From NCBI GenBank assembly GCA_021234155.1, contig JAJEKV010000025.1, forward strand, positions 290,474 through 354,473: 64,000 nucleotides of DNA. The letters run 5' to 3'. The stretch comes from Isoetes taiwanensis (Eukaryota; Streptophyta; Lycopodiopsida; Isoetales; Isoetaceae). Under the pieces are notes generated by a model that had not been told where the DNA came from, searched no databases, and saw only the letters and a program-made list of their open reading frames with translations. A program made the position numbers and the translations under genes. How positions within the stretch are numbered: position 1 is the first letter of the stretch; every line of letters starts with the position of its first letter. Positions 45,649 through 57,155 of this stretch are shown piece after piece.

Positions 45649-45963
45649 AGACAATAAACAGAAAACGAAGGAGACTAAGCCAGGCTTACTCTCTTTTCGA
45701 GCTACCTATAAGTGCTCACCTGTAAGTGCCTCAGTAGCTTGAAGTTGCTTTTGATCCTCCCTACTCACACCTAAGGCTTGTACCCATGTCAGTAGAAAAT
45801 TCATGATGCCAGTTCTCAATGCAGCAGTGATTACAAATCTCGCAAAGTGAACATAAATTTGTCAATGAGAATACAATTATACTAAGCACTTCAGAATTTT
45901 GTTATGAAGTACCTCAAGAGGTCGGCGGACATGGAAGATGGTATTGGTGGATGCATTCAAGAA

Positions 45964-46287
45964 TCAAAGTTGGTAGTGGTTTCCCCATCCTTTGGAGGAT
46001 CTTGCCTGAGAATGGACACCACTACCATAATCTTCAGCCTTATCAAGGTCCGGAAGTAGTGGATCCAAGACAAATAAAGGAAGACGGTCCTTGCAAGGCG
46101 AAACCTCTCTAACCTTGGTTCTAGCACTTTCAATGTTTGTTGTGTCGGCTTCCCCGGCCGATGCCAGATTAAGCTCCTCGATTTTTGTACGCTCAAGTTC
46201 GGTAATAGTTCCTTCACCAAATTTCGGCCTCGTATCTTGGCATATAGCAATACCGCCTGCGCTTCGACTTGGTTTATCCTTAATCAT
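45964..46287 (-). pseudogene. Minus-strand ORF fragment, unknown
   Basis: 107 codons, with GGIAICQDTRPKFGEGTITE, a charged stretch ELERTKIEELNLASAGEAD, and DRLPLFVLDPLLPDLDKAED. Protein-like, hydrophilic and unidentified. It may belong with the other minus-strand fragments between 43.0 and 45.4 kb. Confidence 0.25.
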
Positions 46288-46489
46288 TCCTTCCCATTTT
46301 TTAAATCTTTATTCATCTTCTGGATGCGGAACTCAAGTTCTTTGAACCTTCGTTTGTAGCACCCGCAGTGCTTTGATCACAAGTTTGCAACCTTGCCTTA
46401 TAAATGAATCACTTCGATCTTGTAGAGTTGATCCATTCTCCGTGTTACGTTGAATTCATCCGGAAAGTAATCCAAGGTTAGTACCACAT

Positions 46490-46985
46490 GACACAACAGG
46501 CACCACTTTACACACCACAAATACCATCATGACAAACTTTGCACCACAAATGGCGTCATATTCACCACATGTGGTGTGGCATGTGGCACCAAACCGGTGC
46601 CACATGCCACACCACATATGGCACCACAATGCACCCAAGGCACCACATATGGCAATCCATTACCAGACCACAAATGGCGCCAAAGACACCACATGTGGTG
46701 CAAAATGTGGATCCATAGTGGTGCCACATTAGACACCACATGTGGCACCACAATGCACAGAAGGCACCACATCTGGCAGGCATCCACCACCCCATATGTG
46801 GCAGATAGCGTGGTGCAATATTTAGCGCAGCAGTTGGCACCACATATGGCAGACAATCCACCATTCACAAGTATCACCATATCTAACATCACATACGACA
46901 CTAAGTATAGAAACATATGGAAGCCAATTCACTATTCAGAAAAGGTACCACGTTTGGTACTATATGTGACACTACATATGCTACA
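46490..46985. repeat. CACCACATATGG/CACCACATGTGG repeat field
   Basis: About 500 bp with more than a dozen copies of GGCACCACATATGGC, CACCACATGTGGTG and variants at spacings of roughly 20-45 bp. Many copies are palindromic around CACATGTG or CCATATGG, so both strands carry the same words. Open frames across it are artefacts. Confidence 0.8.
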
Positions 46986-47006
46986 AACTACATTATTAAC
47001 ATATAA

Positions 47007-47052
47007 CTAGTAACAGTGCCCAGCGTTGCTGGGCATAGGCTGAGAACTTGTA
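47007..47052 (-). mobile_element. Helitron-like 3' end
   Basis: On the minus strand a perfect hairpin (stem GCCCAGC/GCTGGGC, loop AAC; 47,018-47,034) is followed after 7 bp by CTAG at the terminus and then T. A 3' hairpin followed by CTRR, with insertion before T, is the Helitron signature. A near-copy of the end with the same inner flank (TAGGCTGAGAACTT against TAAGCTAAGAACTT) is at 62,106, which supports a real element family. No Helicase/Rep ORF is seen, so it would be non-autonomous. The 5' end was not identified. Confidence 0.6.
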
Positions 47053-47759
47053 AATGACATGGAAGAGTATAATATTATACGTTGCCATTGAATTTATGCT
47101 TTTCAAATAAAATCCAATTTATCGCAGTCATAATATGTTTTTGGGTTTTCCTTCTTTCTTTTGTTTGCGTTAATGTGTTTCTGTGTTTTCCTTCTTTCTT
47201 TTGTTTGCTTTAAGTACGGTTTTCTTTCTTTTGTTTGATATAATTATGGTTTGAATATGACACGGGTGCAGATATGCCCCTAACCACATCCAACATTGAA
47301 GAGAAATAAATGCGTAATTTTGGCATTTTAGGTTGTTTTACACAAAGTTGATACCAAATTGAAGGCATTCTTTAGTAGGAAATGAGAAAAAAGGGATTCA
47401 TGGAGATTGATATGTCGTATCAAACAAATAGTTCACATTATGGACATTCAAAAGGATGAAACATATATCTTGAATCATTCAATATGAAATCATGTGAGCA
47501 TTGAAATATGAATCGTGTGAGCATTGAGATACATCAGACATAGATTAATGTGAGCATCATCATCTATTTTTACACTCGCTCTCCAAGTTGTATCTTAATA
47601 AAATACTCAATAATACTAAGAACTTTGCTCAGAGTTTACAATCTAATTGCAGAGAATAGCATTATGTATCAAATTCTACTATTTAAAAAAACATAGTTTA
47701 CATGCCATGCCATTTCAGGGCATTTAAATGTTTATAAGCTTGAAACATTGTGATGATTT
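47053..47759. other. AT-rich interior next to the Helitron-like end
   Basis: No gene. Two copies of TTTTCCTTCTTTCTTTTGTTTG lie near 47,147 and 47,187 with a shorter third at 47,222. ATCATGTGAGCATTGA-like words repeat near 47,495-47,530. Confidence 0.5.
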
Positions 47760-47769
47760 GTATCATTCT

Positions 47770-47980
47770 GTCCTTTACTGTTTTGCCTTGGCAGTTTTTT
47801 CCATCATCGTTTCAACTGTTGTCCGCCTAATCTGTTCAAGGCGCTTGTCATAACTCACATACATGGAAAAACATTAGTTTCATCTTTGTCCATTATTTTG
47901 TACAGATCGGTCGTGTAAACTTACATAATTCTTTCTCTCTTCTGCCTCTGCCATTTGCACTGCTTGCTTCATTATATATG
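47770..47980 (-). pseudogene. Two exon-like fragments of an unidentified gene
   Basis: On the minus strand AYIMKQAVQMAEAEERKNY (about 47,980-47,925) runs into GTAAGT. About 70 bp later SYDKRLEQIRRTTVETMMEK begins and ends near 47,780. Both are long charged helices, coiled-coil-like. The right side is cut by the LTR at 47,983. They lie inside the Helitron-like element and are probably captured host exons; the parent gene is not recognised. The splice phase between the two pieces is not exact. Confidence 0.4.
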
Positions 47981-47982
47981 CA

Positions 47983-49545
47983 TGTGACATCCCCTAATCG
48001 CATACGGTGCCCGCACCGTATACAAACAGGAGTTCTTCCCCCATACCAGCTCCACACTGATACAGGACCCTCCACATATCACTGCACCCGTAACGAGTCC
48101 CAGTGGGAAGAGTGAAGGTGTCATTCTACCCTGTCTCCCTCAGGGCCTACCTAGCTGCGGAAGCGTAAACATACATGTCAGTATACAACATAATCCTCCA
48201 GCCACCCCGAAGGGTGGTACATCAACATCTGCATACACAATGATCAGCACATCACATCGGAGATCCTACCCAAGGCTCAGACTCAAAGGGATGACTGACG
48301 GCTTGGGTCTCCAGAGTTCATTGCAGACAGAATTCATGGCAATGGATTTGGCTGGCATAAGAACATGGCATAGGGTTGTCCACTCCATCCGCCCCTCCTG
48401 TGCACACTTTGCAGAGTAGGCTGAAAAGTGTTGGGACCTGACTGTAGCCCGCCGGATGCATAGCCAAAAGGGCTATCTCTGGGGTCATCATCCCAGTTCC
48501 GATGGGGCAGGTAGGGATCACTCCCTCCAGAGATCTACATGCTGACTCAAGGTGACTAGAGGGCCACTGCCTGTATTCAACTGAACCCACTGGAAAGTGT
48601 ACACCACTTCACGGGTGTCAAGCCCATGCCTTACCCACACTCAGTGGTAAGCCATTAGGCCTAGTCGCAATGATCCCTGGTAGGCCTTACACACCAGAGG
48701 GATCGTTCAAGAGTCAGGACATGAACCTCCTTCTTAGCCAGTCTGGCCCCTTCACCCACAACCAGGTGTGGTTCTTGTACACATGCCGAATCTACAGTGT
48801 GCTAGAGAGGCTATTCTAGGAGCATCAACTACAAAGCTTTAGGGCCTCTACCCCCCTTCCCAATACAAGGAGTTCACAGAGATACATCATCCATATACAT
48901 CACAGAAGAACTAAAGAACTAGATCTAATCTATATCATAGAGTTAGGTTCTTTAGTTAGAGTCCGAGATCTAAGATCTAGATAGCTGCTATGGGCAATTT
49001 AATAGTCTAAACTTACTGGTTCTATGACTGGAAGACGGTTTAAGCTGTTAAATTGACCAAATACCTGATCCTTGAGTGGCTCCTCCTGACCTGAGTTCAA
49101 CCATCCTGCTGAGCTGATCAAATTCAGGGAAACTGATGGCGCAATTCGCTTGGGCAGCGTCTGGGAGGCGGTTTTGGTTCCTGGGGCAGCCAAAACAGAG
49201 CTCTAAAACCTATGGACGAAAACTAACAAGTTAGGGTTTTCCTACCCTAAATAGGCATGGGGTTTAGGGCTAGGGTTTCCAATTACCCATTTTAGCATGT
49301 GGGATAATTGGAAAGGCCCCACTTGCCTTTAATGGCTAGGTGGCAAAATATGTCTACATGGAAAGGTGTGCCCACATTAATGTGCACATGTGCACATTAA
49401 TAACATATGAACATACCTAGCAAGTTGCCCCTAGAGCTACTTACCTGGCTATCCGTCGGCGTACACGTCGGTCGGAGTGGCGTGTACGCGTGACGAGGCA
49501 GTACAGTATACGTCCTGGGACCGTATACTGTGCTGGAACGTCACA
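47983..49545 (-). mobile_element. LTR of Ty3/gypsy chromovirus, copy 1
   Basis: 1,563 bp with inverted ends TGTGACGTTCC and GATGTCACA (minus-strand sense), next to a polypurine tract at 49,546. It aligns along its whole length with 50,420-51,983. In the sense of the element it is the outermost 3' LTR. Bases just beyond its outer end are ATGCA; the partner target-site copy is not in the window. Confidence 0.85.
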
Positions 49546-49560
49546 TTCTCCCCACCTTGA
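49546..49560 (-). promoter_or_regulatory. Polypurine tract, copy 1
   Basis: Minus-strand TCAAGGTGGGGAGAA directly abuts the LTR start TGTGACG. This is the usual plus-strand primer of Ty3/gypsy elements. Confidence 0.85.
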
Positions 49561-50419
49561 AAATGATGCTGTCCGCAGCATCGTGGGTCTCCCCACCTTG
49601 GGATCTTCTTAACCTCAACGTGATGCATACAATATAATATTTATACATTTACCAAGATTACCCTAAGGTAATATTTTTAGAACATTATTACGTCATTATA
49701 CTATGGAATACTTATCAATTCATAACAACCATTAACAAGTTATTCACTATCTTAAGTTAGACAAAATTTCAACATTTTATATCTATAATTATTGTTCGAG
49801 GTACTCTTCGTTCCTTGCAACACATTCCAACAAAATTTGTGTTGCAAGTCTTCGTAGCTCGACCTCCTTGCCCTCCGGAGCGCTCTATTGGCCTGCAGGT
49901 CGACAATACGTTAGTACCATTTTAATTATTTAATAAATTTTGGTTATATGGTGACCACCCCACCTATCTACATGGATGCATGGCTAATCTCCCGGCGTAG
50001 GAAGAGGATGAATCTTCCATAATGGCCGTGGAGACAGCGCCTATATGCCTATATGCCGCTCATGCGTACACCTCTAGTTGCCCAACGTGGAGGATATCCT
50101 TCGCGTGGGGTGAAGGATAGATTCCTCCTATCAAAGCATATATGGGGCTAAAGGTGCTTTCCTTATCAATGCATTCCTTAATGACCTCCTTTTTTTCGAG
50201 GTCGTCTACTTCGTGGGATGTATAGACTTTCTAATCTACCTTCCACACTAAGCTGGAAACGGTCATGCCTACATTGACATTACACCATGCCCCTAGAGAT
50301 CACCGTAGTGGTCTCATCATCGGTAATAACGATGCACCCATACCAAGCATAGGTTGCATCGCGAGATTAATCCTAACTACACAAGAATTAACCTACACAA
50401 ATCGACATGCCCGAGCCCT
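49546..50419 (-). mobile_element. Duplicated 3' internal region between the two LTRs
   Basis: 874 bp that repeats the sequence at 51,984-52,870: polypurine tract, untranslated region, and the last few codons of pol (CACAAATCGACATGCCC at about 50,394 matches 52,849). No primer-binding site or gag follows LTR copy 2, as would be expected in a full tandem element. The piece looks like the leftover of an LTR-internal-LTR tandem after a large deletion or unequal exchange. Confidence 0.8.
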
Positions 50420-51983
50420 CGTGGACGTCCCCTACTCGTGATACGGTGCACTCACCGTATACAAACAGGAGTTCTCCCCACACCAGCTCCATGTCGATAG
50501 CTGTGGCCCTCCACATATCAACGACTCGAAACGAGTCCCAAAGTGGGAAGAGTGAAGGTGTCATTCTACCCCGTCTCCCCTCGTGGCCTACCTAGCTGCT
50601 GAAGCGTAAACATACATGTCAAGAGCAATACATCACATCCCCGGACCATCTCAAGGATGGTCCTCCCTCATATCAGCATAGACAAAGATCAAAGACATCA
50701 CATGGGGAATCCTACCCAAGGCTCGGACTCAAGGGGAGGATCGATGTTTGGTCTCCAGAGTTCATTGCGCATGCGAGTTCATGGCAATGGATTTGGCTAG
50801 CATAAGAACATGGCATTGGGTTGTCCACTCCATCCCGCCCCTCCCTGCACACTTTTGCGCAGTAGGGTGACAAGTGTTGGGGACTCGATCAGAGCCCTCC
50901 CGGATGCATAGCCAGAAGGGGCTATTCCCTCGGCCTCATCCTCCCGGGCCCGATGGGGGCGGTAGGGATCACTCCCTCCAGAGATCTACATGCTAACTCA
51001 AGGTGACTAGAGGGCCTTTGCCCGATTCGATTGAACCCATCGGAAAGTGTACACCACTTCACTCTGCGTCGAGCCCATGCCTTACCCAAGACTCGGTGGT
51101 AAGCCATTAGACCTAGTCACAATGATCCCCGTGAGGCTTTACACACCGTGGGGATCGCTCAAGAGTCGACATGAACCTCCTTCTTAGCTGGGCCCGCCCC
51201 TTCACCCACAACCAGGTGTGGCTCTTGTACACTGGCCGAATCTACAAGTGTGCTAGAGAGGCTACTCTAGGAGCATCAACTACAAGCTTTAGGGCCTCTA
51301 CCCCCTTCCCAATACAAGGAGTTCATGTAAATACATCATCCAAATACATCACGTAAGAACCAAGGACTAGATCTAATCATAGAGTTAGGTTCTTTAGTTA
51401 GTGTCCCGAGCTCTAAGATCTAGATAGCTATTATGGGCAATTTAATAGTCTAAACCTACTGATTCTATGACTAGAAGACGGTTTAAGCTATTAAATTGAC
51501 CAAACACTGATCCTTGAGTGGCTCCTCCCGACTGAGTTCAACCATCCTGCCGAGCTGATCAATCGGGGAACCGATGGCATAATTGGCCGGGCAACGTCGG
51601 GAGGCGGTTTTGGCTCCCTGGGGCAGCCAAAACCGAGCTCTAAAACGCTAAGGACGAAAAACTAGCAAGCTAGGGTTTTCCTACCCTAAATAGACATGGG
51701 GTTTAGGCTAGGGTTTCCAACCACCCAATTTGGCATGTGGGATAATTGAAAGGCCCCACTTGCCTTTAATGGCTAGGTGGCAAAATATGCCAACATGGAA
51801 AGGTGTGCCCTCATTAATGTGCACATGTGCACATTAATAATATATGAACACTCTAGCAAGTTGCCCCTAGGGCTACTTTTTACCGCTATCCGTTGGCGAC
51901 ACGCGGTACGGAGGGGCGTGTACGCGATTGGGCAAGAGCAAGATATCGCCTTGGGACCGTGACATCGTGGCCGGAACGCCACA
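50420..51983 (-). mobile_element. LTR of Ty3/gypsy chromovirus, copy 2
   Basis: About 1,564 bp homologous to 47,983-49,545, with inner end TGTGGCGTTCC and outer end GGGGACGTCC, so the canonical terminal inverted bases are partly mutated. It is followed on the pol side by a polypurine tract at 51,984. Differences from copy 1 are many small indels and substitutions. Confidence 0.85.
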
Positions 51984-51998
51984 TTCTCCCCACCTTGA
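51984..51998 (-). promoter_or_regulatory. Polypurine tract, copy 2
   Basis: Minus-strand TCAAGGTGGGGAGAA adjoins LTR copy 2. It is identical in kind to the tract at 49,546. Confidence 0.85.
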
Positions 51999-52841
51999 AT
52001 TGATGTCGTCCAAAGATCGCGGGTCTCCCCACCTTGGGATCTTCCTAATGCAATGCGCAATCAACGTGATGCATACAATATAATAGTTATACATTTACCG
52101 TGATTACCCTAAGGTAATATTTTTAAAACATTATCACGTCATCATACTATGGAATACTTAACAATTCACAACATCATTAAACAAGGTATTCACTATCTTA
52201 AGTTAGACAAAATTTCAACATTTCATATCTATAATTATTGTCCGAGGTACTCTTCATTCCTTGCAACACATTCCAACAAAACTTGTGTTGTAAGTCTTAA
52301 AGAGCTTCGACCTCCTTGCCCTCCGGGAGCTCTAATCGGCTGCGGTGTCGACACCACGTTAGTACCGCTTTTAATTATTTAATAAATTTTGGTTATATGG
52401 TGACCACCCCACCTATCTACATGAATGCATGGCTAATCTCCCAGTGAGGAAAGGATGAATCTTCCATAATGGCCGTGGAGACAGCGCCTATATGCCTATA
52501 TGCCGCTCATGCCTACACCTCTAGTTGCCCAGCGTGGAGGATATCCTTCTCGCGTGGGGGGCGTGAAGGATGGATTCCTCCTATCAAAGCATATATGGGG
52601 CTAAAGGTGCTTTCCCTATCAATGCATTCCTTAATGACCTCTTTTCTCTCGAGGTCGTCTCCTTCCGTGGGGGACAGTAGACTTTCTAATCTACCTTCCA
52701 CTCGCCCAAGCGAAACGCGGTCATGCCTACATTGACATTACACCACGCCCTAGAGATCACCGTAGTGGTCTCATCATTTAAGAACAACGCATGCGACCCA
52801 TACCAAGCATAGGTTGCACGCGAGATTAATCTATACAAGAA
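51999..52841 (-). other. 3' untranslated region of the chromovirus
   Basis: Non-coding region between pol and the polypurine tract, homologous to 49,561-50,393. Short open frames on both strands recur at matching places in the two copies and have no recognisable content. Confidence 0.65.
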
Positions 52842-53186
52842 TTAACCTACACAAATCGACATGCCCTCGGCGATTTCTTCGGAGATGACCTTGCCGTCCC
52901 ATTGCTCCATAAACTGTGGGTACTGCTTTACTAAATCCTTCTTAAGTACCCACGTCGCGTCTTCCACTGGCAAGTGTTTCCACTTGACCAAGTATTGGAG
53001 GAATTCCGACCTCCTTGTCTTCTTGAAAGCTTTATCAAGAATCATTTCTGGAACTATTTCCAGCTGCTCCTCCGTCATTTCCAACAACGTTGGAGTGTCC
53101 AAGACTTCGTCTGGGTTTGGAGTATGCTTCTTCAACAAACTCACGTGGAAGACCTTATGAATCTTTAGGTGTGCTGGCAATTCCAA
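52842..53186 (-). pseudogene. Chromovirus integrase C-terminus with chromodomain
   Basis: 115 codons: LPAHLKIHKVFHVSLLKKH is the conserved block after the integrase core. It is followed by a chromodomain with SEFLQYLVKWKHLPVEDATW and LKKDLVKQYP, ending at a stop at about 52,842. The chromodomain directs insertion to particular chromatin. The chromodomain itself looks intact (aromatic and VKWK residues kept). The frame upstream is broken. Confidence 0.9.
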
Positions 53187-53276
53187 CTTGTAGGATTGAT
53201 TACCTACTCTCTTGATTATTCTGAAGGGTCCAGCCCACCTTGGAGCAAGCTTCTTGCAATTGCCAATCCTGAAGCT

Positions 53277-54200
53277 TCACCGCTTCACCTTTATCTTGAG
53301 CCATACATCATCTCCAACTTTGAACTCTCTGACTGTTCGATGCTTGTCGGCGATGCTCTTTTGACGACTTCTTGCTGCTAGCAGATAACCTCGAACTTCT
53401 TCCACGAAGCCGCCTGATATCGGGCCAACATCCGCGAAACTTCTACTTTTGACACCTGGTTGTGCCAAGTGTCCGAGGGTTAATCGATAGCCATAATTGA
53501 TCATAAATGGCGACATTTGGGACGATTCCTCGCTTGGTGCTATTGTATGCAAACTCCACCAAGTGAATGAATTCTTCCCACATACTTTGCTTATTCCGCA
53601 TATAGTTTCGTAGCATGTCTTCTAAGATCCCTTGGTCCGCTCCGCCCGCCATCCGTCTCGAGGATGATATACCGCGGCTCATGGATAGCTTGGTCTCAAT
53701 CGTCAAGAAAGAGGTCTTGCAAAAGGCACTCATGAACTTCGATCTCCGGTTTGAGATAATCTCCCTTGGCATGCCATGAAGCCCGAAGATCTCTTTGGTG
53801 AAGAGCTTTTGTGTATCCATAGTCAGACTGTGGTCCCCGCAAGGCACAAAATGTGCCATCTTCGACAACTTGTCGACCACTACCATCAAGGCATCCTTGC
53901 CTCTCCGTTTTTGGGAGTCCCTGATGAAATCCATGCCGATGACCTCCCACTTAGCGCTTGGCACCGCCAATGGCTCTAATGCCCCCGAATTAAGTTGTCC
54001 GTTCTGCCTCTGCCGGGCATAGCCGACATTCCTTGATGTAGCGAAGCTATTTGCTTCTTCATTCGGGCTAATAATAGCTGCCAAGACTTTGAAATATGTT
54101 TTCATGAATCCCGCGATGACCAGCTATTGGGCTAGAAGCGTGTCATGGAGGATCAACTTCCTTACACTGATGATTCGGTTCGCATAACTTGTTCTTATGG
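53277..54200 (-). pseudogene. Ty3/gypsy integrase, frameshifted
   Basis: On the minus strand the order is a zinc-binding end (YIKECRLC near 54,045-54,015 in one frame), then GQLNSGALEPLAVP, KWEVIGMDFIRDSQ (first catalytic Asp), VVVDKLSKMAHFVPC, TKEIFGLHGMPREIISNRRS, and a region after ETDGG (about 53,665). The second catalytic Asp, usual in ISDRGSKF, reads Asn here. Frame changes occur near 54,020, 53,660 and 53,450. After 53,450 come FMINYGYRLT and SRQKSIADKHRT, the block before the chromodomain. Confidence 0.88.
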
Positions 54201-54399
54201 TATAACAGTTGCCTTCCTTCTTATAATGCTTGAAGGCCTCCCTCTTTTTACATTCTAGCCTCCTTAGAGGCTTGCCCATACTTCCCTCGGAAATCCACAT
54301 CCGTTGGCAAGGACTCTTCAATCTTCTTACCAAAGTCGCCGGAGGCGTCGAAATTGCGTTGTAATGCACTCTTGTCGGGGATGCCTTGAAAGCGCATCG

Positions 54400-54690
54400 C
54401 TACCACATTGAGCTTCCCGGCTTGTAGACTATATCAAAGTCATATTCCTCGAGGAACTCCATCCATCTCCATTGCCTCAGGATTGAGGTGTGTGGTTGCG
54501 TGAATACATATTGGAGGCTCGATGGTCGGTGATCCAATTGGAACTTCCTTCCCAAGAGATAGTGCCTCCATATTCTTAATGCCCCGACAACCGCAAGCAA
54601 TTCCCGATCGTCGTTGGGTAGCGGCGTCTCGGCGTCGTTCATCTTTCTCGGAATCATACGCTACCACACGCTCTTCTTGCATAAGCACTT
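54400..54690 (-). pseudogene. Ty3/gypsy RNase H domain
   Basis: An 85-codon frame (54,657-54,400) with IPRKMNDAETPLPNDDRELL, ALRIWRHYLLGRKFQ, a degraded DHRPSSLQYVFTQ block and WRWMEFLEEYDFDIVYKPG. This is the standard RNase H of plant Ty3/gypsy pol and removes RNA from the RNA-DNA hybrid. The usual TDHKSL reads DHRPSSL, so a base is lost or gained there. Confidence 0.88.
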
Positions 54691-54899
54691 TTTTGTAGCT
54701 ATCTTACCATCTGTTGCTACAAGCTTATCTTTCTCCGGGTCCGGCAAGGTCAAGCCGGCTAGCTGTCGTCGGAGCTTCTTTCAACAATTCAAACCCCTTT
54801 TGGGCTTTCTTGTGCCAATGCTCTACCCAATCTTTCACCTTCTCTCGCCCTCGTCGGGTGCATTAGCAGGGGCTGCTATCTTAGCAAAGTTCTTCACGA

Positions 54900-55570
54900 A
54901 CTTCTGTGGTACCGCTAGGTAGAAAACTTGACCTCGTGCACATTCTTGGGCGCCGCCCTTTGAATCACTGCTTCAATCTTGGCGGGGTCCGTCGAGATGC
55001 CTTCTCGCCCGAGATCACATGACCAAGGTATTCCACCTTCCATTGCAGTGGCACTTCGACAACTTGGCGTACAACTGGTGCCTCTTCAACTTCTCTAGCA
55101 CCCTTCTCAAGTGTTGCACGTGCTCTTCAAGGGATCTGCTATACACCAAAATGTCATCAAAGAAAACAATCACAAAGGTGTCCAGAACTCTTCAAGATAT
55201 CGTTCATGAGCCTCATGAGCGTTGCGGGGCATTTGATAAGCCGAAAGGCATCACCGCGGAACTCATAATGCCCATACCGCGCCCCGGCGGTCTTGTGGAT
55301 ATCCTCCTCCTTTATCCAGATGTCGATGATAACCCCGACCTTAAGTCGATTTTGAGAAGATCTTTGCTCCTTGAAGTCGATCCATCAAGTCGCCCCGATC
55401 TTGGAAGCGCGATACTTGTTCTTAATGGTGTGCTTATTCAACTGCCTATAGTCTATGCACATCCTCAAAGATCCATCCTTCTTCTTGACAAAAAGAATGG
55501 GCGCTCCAAACGGCGAGACACTAGGTCTAATGAAACCTAGGTCGAAAGCAGCTCCTCGCGAATCGCTTCT
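54900..55570 (-). pseudogene. Ty3/gypsy reverse transcriptase, frameshifted
   Basis: Minus strand: [18 protein letters not shown] near 55,510-55,450, then [10 protein letters not shown] (about 55,440-55,410), ARYGHYEFRG (about 55,280-55,250), LMRLMNDIL (about 55,220-55,195) and the catalytic FFDDILVYS (about 55,165-55,139), which is intact. The long plus-strand frame at 55,019-55,540 is only its antisense shadow. At least three frame changes. It lies in correct order between the protease and RNase H. Confidence 0.88.
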
Positions 55571-55599
55571 TCAGCCCGACAACTCCTGCGTTGTCATTC

Positions 55600-56370
55600 T
55601 ATATGGAGCCTTGCTTGTTGGCTTTGTTCCCTGGTTCGAGTGCTATCTCGCACTCGACTCCCCTATAAGGAGGGGCCGCTTGATCTCATCCGAAAGAGAT
55701 CGTGGAACTCCGTGATCAACTTAGCTATTTGCCTCGGCAACTTGTCGAGCATCTTGTCTTCTTTGCTTCCTTCCACCCGCTCACTACTCTCAAGCTTGAA
55801 GATGTATGCTACTTGCTCACTCTTGATGCACTTGAATGCCGTTTAGAAGACATACACTACATGATGGGAACAACTTCTTTACTCGTTATCTCAATGATCT
55901 TGTTGCCGGGTGTTGGGAAGGTCACCTTCCGCTTCCACAATCAATAATGGCCCCGCTGGTCCAAGGTACTCCATACCTATTATCAAGTCGTACTTGCCAA
56001 TGCCCATTATACGCCCCTATCCGGATCTTAATCCCTCGCAAGTCGATGTCAAAGTTGATTCTTTTACCGCGGCCCCGCTTTATCGCTCCACTTGCTAAGA
56101 CAACGGGCCTTGGCTTTGATTTTAATGGTTTCAACTTCAACATTTGAACCATTCCGGGAGATGCAAAGTTATGGCTACTTCCCCGAATCTATCGAGGACT
56201 ATAAATGACTTGGCCTTGGCCTTTCCTAATCGCGGAAATTACTTTATACCGCTCTCCGCTTTGCTCAGATCTATTATGCAAAGATATGACACTTCACCCG
56301 AATGTAGTCGCTGGCCTCCTCGCCGGCCGCCGCTGGCCAAAGTGTCCCATCTCCCAACTTCATGAAGGCC
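55600..56370 (-). pseudogene. Ty3/gypsy aspartic protease region, decayed
   Basis: Between gag and RT on the minus strand, a frame (56,152-55,922) has FDIDLRGIKIRIGAYNGHW and SGAIIDCGSG. An adjoining frame reads YDLIIGMEYLG (about 56,000-55,965), the typical hydrophobic block near the C-terminus of the protease. The catalytic DSG-type motif was not found in a clean frame. The assignment rests on position plus these two blocks. Confidence 0.6.
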
Positions 56371-56816
56371 AGACTTCATGACATATGGGCGCTTCCGCTC
56401 TATGGCCCGGCTGGAAACACCTGAAGCAAAGCCGCTTATGCACTGCCTTTCTCCTGGGCATGGCCTCGCGAAAGGATCGCACGGCTTTGGAGTAGTTTGA
56501 CCCTTCCTGCTTGTCTTTGAAAGATACCGCTTTCCCCGCCGCTTCCTTTGATTGCCACTATATGGGGCTCTTAGCCGCCCGGCGGGCCGGCCGCCCCTCT
56601 GGCTGAAACCGCTTCACGCCTTGCCTTTATCTTGGTAATACTGCCGCCTCGGCCTTATTCTCAGGTCCCTGTTCCTTTGCAAACTTATTGCCTTGGACTC
56701 CGGCTTCGACATCGTTTCGGGTTTATTGCCCTTACAAGCTTGCGGATCTCCTCGTTCAGGCCTTCAATGTAGCTTTCCACTGCGTGCTTCTCACCTAACT
56801 TTGGCACATACAGCCT
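56371..56816 (-). pseudogene. Ty3/gypsy gag, C-terminal part with zinc knuckle
   Basis: Minus strand: RLYVPKLGEKHAVESYIEGL and EEIRKLV (56,816-56,735) are the C-terminal half of the Retrotrans_gag domain. Downstream is a zinc-knuckle-like CFRCFQPGHRAEAPIC (about 56,455-56,400); spacing of the last Cys is two residues longer than the CX2CX4HX4C rule. The upstream half of the same domain lies at 63,705-63,976, separated by a 6.9 kb insertion. Confidence 0.8.
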
Positions 56817-56999
56817 TATAGTATGTACTATTATTTAATATGTCAAGTTTAGTAGACTGGTATTTGATCACATCTATCTTGTTCAGTATATTGACATGGT
56901 AATTTTAAGCATATAATTATCATGATGCTTTACAGTGTTTAATCACCAATGCACAACATGGTAAATATTCTTGGTTTAAATACACTAATATGACTTTTT

Positions 57000-57155
57000 T
57001 ACCCTATTTTACTTATGCCTAATTTCTAATATATGATATTTAATAGTGCTTCTTGTGTTACCCTATTTTACTTATGCCTAATTTCTAATATATGATATTT
57101 AATAGTGCTTCTTGTTTTCTAATATATGATATTTAATAGTGCTTCTTGTGTGACA
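57000..57155 (+). repeat. Local tandem duplication (~60-bp unit)
   Basis: CCCTATTTTACTTATGCC followed by TAATTTCTAATATATGATAT and TTAATAGTGCTTCTTG occurs twice in full (from about 57,001 and 57,060). A third, partial copy starts at TTTCTAATATATG near 57,116. Confidence 0.85.

Noticed and set aside
53695-54022. Plus-strand frames over the integrase region
   Set aside because: Antisense shadows of the minus-strand integrase, which has the family motifs.
55019-55540. 173-codon plus-strand open frame
   Set aside because: It is the antisense shadow of the gypsy reverse transcriptase; the minus strand carries VKKKDGS and FFDDILVYS.
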